Assembly: GCA_027382625.1 (NCBI GenBank) | Contig: JAJKFJ010022537.1 | Span: forward strand, 96,530 to 160,529 | Length of the DNA: 64,000 bases | Direction of reading: 5' to 3' | DNA from: Tetmemena sp. SeJ-2015 | Lineage: Eukaryota; Ciliophora; Spirotrichea; Sporadotrichida; Oxytrichidae | In this document: piece by piece, positions 60,464 to 64,000 of the stretch | How the letters are laid out: each line of letters begins with the position of its first letter | How positions within the stretch are numbered: position 1 is the stretch's first letter | The notes under the pieces: model-generated | The model's database searches: none | Told to the model about the DNA's origin: nothing | The model's input: only the letters and a program-made list of their open reading frames with translations | Translations under genes and position numbers: made by a program

Positions 60464-63024
60464 TAGGAATCTTGAGTTGAGCACTGCTGAGTTTTTAAGT
60501 TCCTTAGTTGCTCAAAGACTGCGGTGCCTAGTTTTAAGATTACCTCTAAGTCGAATCTCCCTTGGGAACAGCACTTGAAACTCTAGGTGGGCAGCCTGCT
60601 TAAATTTGAGCGTTGATCTATTAGAATACGTTGGAGGCATTTTGCTGGATCTTTTGGTTCTTCTTTTAGAGAGTGGAGCGGCTTCCATTTGAGTTGGGAG
60701 GCTTCTGATAATTATCCCCCTGTGAGAGCTTATAGTACGAGTCCTGCTCTTAATTTCCATTAGAATTCTAACTGTCATCTCTTCTACTCATCTGCGTTCT
60801 ATTAAGAGAGCCATCCTTTTACTGACTGCTCTTAAGTGAGAAGAGTGGAATCTTTTAGAATTCCTGGCTGGTCATTATAGTAATCCCACTCTCATTCACA
60901 TTAGAAGCTTTGAGTTACTTTGAAGTGGGGGTTGCATTGTCACTTGTGGAACTGTATTGCATGAGGGTTAGCTTTTTTCCAGCTCCAAGCATCTATGTGC
61001 TCTGAGTGACATCTATTGAAGAGGCGATGGAGACATCACCGAAGAGGCGGCTTTCAGAAACGATCCTCTTAGATAAGTTATGCTCACAAGTTTCGTTTTA
61101 TGAACTTTGATTATTGTCGTTGTTAACTCTCTGGTTTGAATTTGAACTTTAACGGGCTCTTTTCAAAAGTTCTGTCACTGACGACTGCGAGGAGGTCAAA
61201 CAAAATATACTTTTAAATCAAAGTAATTTAGCATACAATTATAAATTGAGAAAATTAATTTATAAAGAGAGTCTAAGTAATTAAGGACTAATCTTTTTAA
61301 TAAAATCCATCCCATTCTTTTTAGCTTAAAAATATTGCTATTTGTAAATTATAAGGTTTGATAATACTTCCCATCCATAGAGTTGTTTTATTCATTTATG
61401 TTTCTCTCTTAAGGTTATTGACCATAGACAGCATTATTCTAAGAAGTGTTCTCCTTCTGATTCTCCTCTAAGATCTTTGTGAACATTTTCTAGTTTTCGG
61501 TGGATCTATAAAGGTCGCTAAACTTAAGGCTATTTCCAACAGCTGTCGATAATCTCAACTTTATTTCTTATGCCTTTTTCTCTCTCTGTTTCAAAACCTC
61601 TTCTCTCTTGGCCAGTTCCTCCTCCTTCTTCTTCGCCTTTTCAAATCTAGTAAAGAGAAATAAGTGAAGTGAATCGAAAGTTTGAGAAAAAAGATCTTTC
61701 TTAAAATAATAAGGCAGATCCTTGTCCATCAGCACATTTTCAGGTTTCAAAGAAAAAGAAGGGTGTTTAAAATATTAACAAATAGAGGAAAAATTATTAA
61801 TTATAAATCAAACTTGGCCACCCCATTGGTTAATTACGATTCCTGATAGAGTAAACCAATCAGGCTGGAATTAATTAATTTTAGATATAGTTAAATTATT
61901 AAACAGCCTACTATATTAGGTTTTAAAATTATTAACCAATCATTATATTGCTCTCACTATTAACCTAATCCCTTATCAATTAAGAATGACATTTCTGATC
62001 TTATTTCTCAAACTTTCGATTCACTTCACTTATTTCTCTTTAGTTATCTCTGTGTCCTACACCTTGAGCTTCTAGTACTGCTCCCTCATTTCTCGCTCGT
62101 TTATTCTTAGTAAGATCTTAGGGATTTGAATTAGCTCGTCTACTGAGGGTCTCTTCTCAGCATCGGTACTAAGCATCAGTTGGATTATATTCTGCAAGTC
62201 CTCTGAATATCTCTAAGGGATCCTTTCTATCTGGCCAGTGATGATTCTCTTAGCGAGTGCCAAGTGATTGGAAGCATCGAAAGGCGGTCTCAAAGCAATT
62301 ATCTCGTATAAAATGCAACCAGCTGACCAAATATCTGTCTTTTCGTTGTACTAGGCCTCATTTATTTGCTCAGGGGACATATAGTAGGGAGTGCCAACAT
62401 TTGTGTGAGCGTATTGAGACTCTTGCGAGAGGATTCTCGACAAGCCGAAATCGCCGAGCTTCACATTATTCTAACCATCTAAGAAGACATTCCCTGGCTT
62501 AAGATCTCTATGGAGAATTTTGCCTTCTTTTCGGTTATGACATTCTTTGAGGGCAAGGAGGATTTGAACGAATATCTTCCAGACCACATCCTCCGCAATA
62601 AAGTCCTTGTCCTACTTGCATTTTTTGATGAGTTGAGACATGTCTCCATTTTAGCAGTACTCCATGATGATGTAAATTCTCTTCGATTCCTTATCTACGA
62701 TTCTATAAAGTAAAAGTTTAAAATTTGACACTCTCAAAGCTTTAAAAATAAAAGCAAAGTCTTCTTAAGACTCTCACTTACTTATCATAGTATTTCACGA
62801 TATTAGGATGGTTTAATTAGCTGAGGATGTTGACTTCCTAAACAACTTGAGACTTCTCCCTTTCGTTCATTCTGCGATAGTCGAGCTCCTTCCAAACCAG
62901 AATTTAATCATCCGCCTTTCTCCTGATCTTATAGACTGAGCCGTAGCTACCTAGAGAGGGGAAATTAATTTTTAAATTTTAAGTTACCCTTGCCGATCTC
63001 CTCTAGTCTTTCGTAATTTTCCAT
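60443..63024 (-). CDS. NEK-family serine/threonine protein kinase
   Basis: NIMA-related kinase; the family acts in cell cycle and cilia. ATG 63024 starts [13 protein letters not shown], a GT-AG intron (about 62956-62991) splits the glycine loop ([10 protein letters not shown]), then [15 protein letters not shown] (catalytic Lys), [31 protein letters not shown] (HRDLKxxN), [18 protein letters not shown] and [13 protein letters not shown]. The coiled-coil tail [16 protein letters not shown] is separated from the kinase domain by the 393-bp IES. A Ser/Gln/Asn-rich tail reaches 60464. If the 59815-60442 segment is inverted, the frame ends at a TGA 4 codons past the repeat; without inversion it runs on in AT-rich DNA. 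Confidence 0.85.
61648..62044 (-). mobile_element. MITE-like IES with 36-bp terminal inverted repeats and TAGT direct repeat
   Basis: Direct repeats TAGT (61648-61651 and 62041-62044, plus strand) flank a 393-bp unit whose ends are perfect 36-bp inverted repeats (61651-61686 and 62007-62042; outermost bases TAAAGAGAAATAAG), extended inward with one mismatch. Exact removal joins ACA-GAG-ATA-ACT to AGA-TTT-GAA and keeps the NEK frame. TIRs plus a TA-containing target duplication suggest a Tc1/mariner-like non-autonomous element that is also an IES. The interior is AT-rich except near the left TIR, where a kinase-like peptide can be read. Confidence 0.8.
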
Positions 63025-63075
63025 ATTAGAGCTTAAGAAAATTTTAAAATTTAACAATCTAATTACTTATTTGAA

Positions 63076-64000
63076 TCACCTCTTCCTCTCCGCTCTATTT
63101 TATTCCTCCACTACAATATAAACTATATACATCAATGTAAGTATATGTTCAGGGCTTTGTTGTTGAGGCTTCTTGAGGAATATATTCTCAAATTGCTCAG
63201 TTTAGCATATGAAACAAATATAAGCATAATGAAATTATATAATAGGAGATTAGCTATGCTCTTCTTAAATTTGTCCTACAATCACTTCTCCGCTCTCTAA
63301 AGTTAAAATTAGCTTATTACGTGGACGAAGTTACCAGTGGCCATGAAGAGCGAGTTGGAAGTGCATTCAATGTGCTTCACATTCATTTTGGAAAGTTAAA
63401 AGTTATTAAAATATTGTAATTGGAAAGTTATCTCCCTCCTGCTATCGAAATCTCTATTTCTTTGAGTTGGGAATCCTGCTGAGGAATGGTTTACTCTTGT
63501 CTCTAAGAAAAAATTATACATAAAACAAACTATGATATAAGTACTTACCTTTTTCTCCTCTGAGCCGAATGCGAAGTTTGAAAATCTCTGATTTAAGTCC
63601 CATTCGAAGATCTTTCCCCTTTCTATAGATAAAGATTTAGTTAGATAGGATTTATAAACTTTGTGGAGAAACTCCTATGAATTCTTTTCCTTACTGTCTA
63701 AAACAATCGCTCTATTCCATTTTGAGATGATCTTTTCCGCCTTCACATCTTAAAATAAGATTAAAGTATTTCCATATCATATTTATGCTTTTAGATAATC
63801 TTACTTCTAAAACTGGGATTCATAGACGAGAGTACCTCCCTCATCACTTTAAGCTTGACTATCCCAAGTCCATACATATTCAGCATGAGCCCCTATCCCG
63901 AAGTCGAGTCTCTTCTTGTGGATATTTGGACTCCTGATACTGAACTCACTCATCATGCTCGCTCTTCCTTCATCGAGTTCCTGCTTCATCAAAAATTCAT
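63076..64000 (-). CDS. Unidentified gene, 3' part (runs off the right edge)
   Basis: The minus frame enters at the right edge: FLMKQELDEGRASMMSEFSI, RLDFGIGAHAEYVWTWDSQA. A GT-AG intron (about 63750-63810) leads to VKAEKIISKWNRAIVLDSKE, LTKSLSIERGKIFEWDLNQR, another intron near 63500-63550, then NVKHIECTSNSLFMATGNFV, LILTLESGEVIVGQI and a tail to TGA 63076-63078. EYVWTWD, GKIFEWD and SLFMATGNFVHVI look like beta-propeller (WD-like) strands, but spacing is irregular and the fold is not certain. Confidence 0.5.

Overview
This window looks like germline (micronuclear) DNA of a hypotrich/spirotrich ciliate such as Oxytricha or Stylonychia; the species cannot be fixed from sequence alone. Two things show it. 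First, TAA and TAG are read as glutamine and TGA is the only stop: conserved proteins (IDE, WDR24, BMS1, Ku70, TTLL, KAE1, LRR, FYVE) run through dozens of in-frame TAA/TAG codons and end at TGA. Second, many genes are interrupted by short AT-rich inserts that are not GT-AG introns, lie between short direct repeats (pointers), and restore a conserved reading frame when one repeat copy plus the insert is removed. These are internal eliminated sequences (IESs) between macronuclear-destined segments (MDSs). True GT-AG introns (26-80 nt) are present as well.

Layout. 0-9 kb: the tail of an unknown gene; an insulysin-type M16 protease whose N-terminal part is on + (683-3335) and C-terminal part on - (5528-4557), sharing a 12-bp pointer in opposite orientations and with a complete eIF3h gene between them; then WDR24 on +. 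9-14.7 kb: the ribosome-biogenesis GTPase BMS1 on -, split by about 2.2 kb that holds a whole PDH E3-binding-protein gene. 15-29 kb: a minus-strand run of TPR protein, PPPDE peptidase, large DIDGA-motif protein, FAD oxidoreductase, secreted protein, Ku70, FHA protein and an 89-aa protein. 29-32 kb: C-terminal part of a tubulin tyrosine-ligase-like (TTLL) enzyme on -; its N-terminal part lies on + at 41.3-43.25 kb, joined by an 11-bp pointer. Between the halves are TPI, a PG-rich (SHIPPO) repeat protein, a small unknown gene, a candidate unknown + gene, LYRM7 and a small coiled-coil protein. 44-50 kb: selenoprotein T with an in-frame TGA, an unknown gene, a FYVE protein, KAE1/OSGEP and a small membrane protein. 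50.7-58.1 kb: a large LRR/coiled-coil protein and an unknown gene. 58-64 kb: an unknown + gene, a small gene split across strands by a 21-bp inverted repeat, a NEK-family kinase holding a MITE-like IES with 36-bp terminal inverted repeats, and the end of an unidentified gene.

The genes are mostly housekeeping (translation, ribosome assembly, pyruvate dehydrogenase, tRNA modification, nutrient signalling, DNA end joining) and ciliary (TTLL, SHIPPO, LRR, NEK). They are not an operon or pathway cluster. The notable content is their architecture: at least three loci need inversion of segments to make a functional gene, and complete genes sit between the pieces of others.

Several one-base frame breaks at homopolymers (for example TPI near 32.26 kb, the PPPDE gene, IDE near 0.73 and 2.58 kb) look like base-level sequence errors rather than biology. 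Limits: everything was read by eye with no alignment run. Gene ends and pointers are given where a conserved frame fixes them; intron and IES positions elsewhere are not exhaustive.
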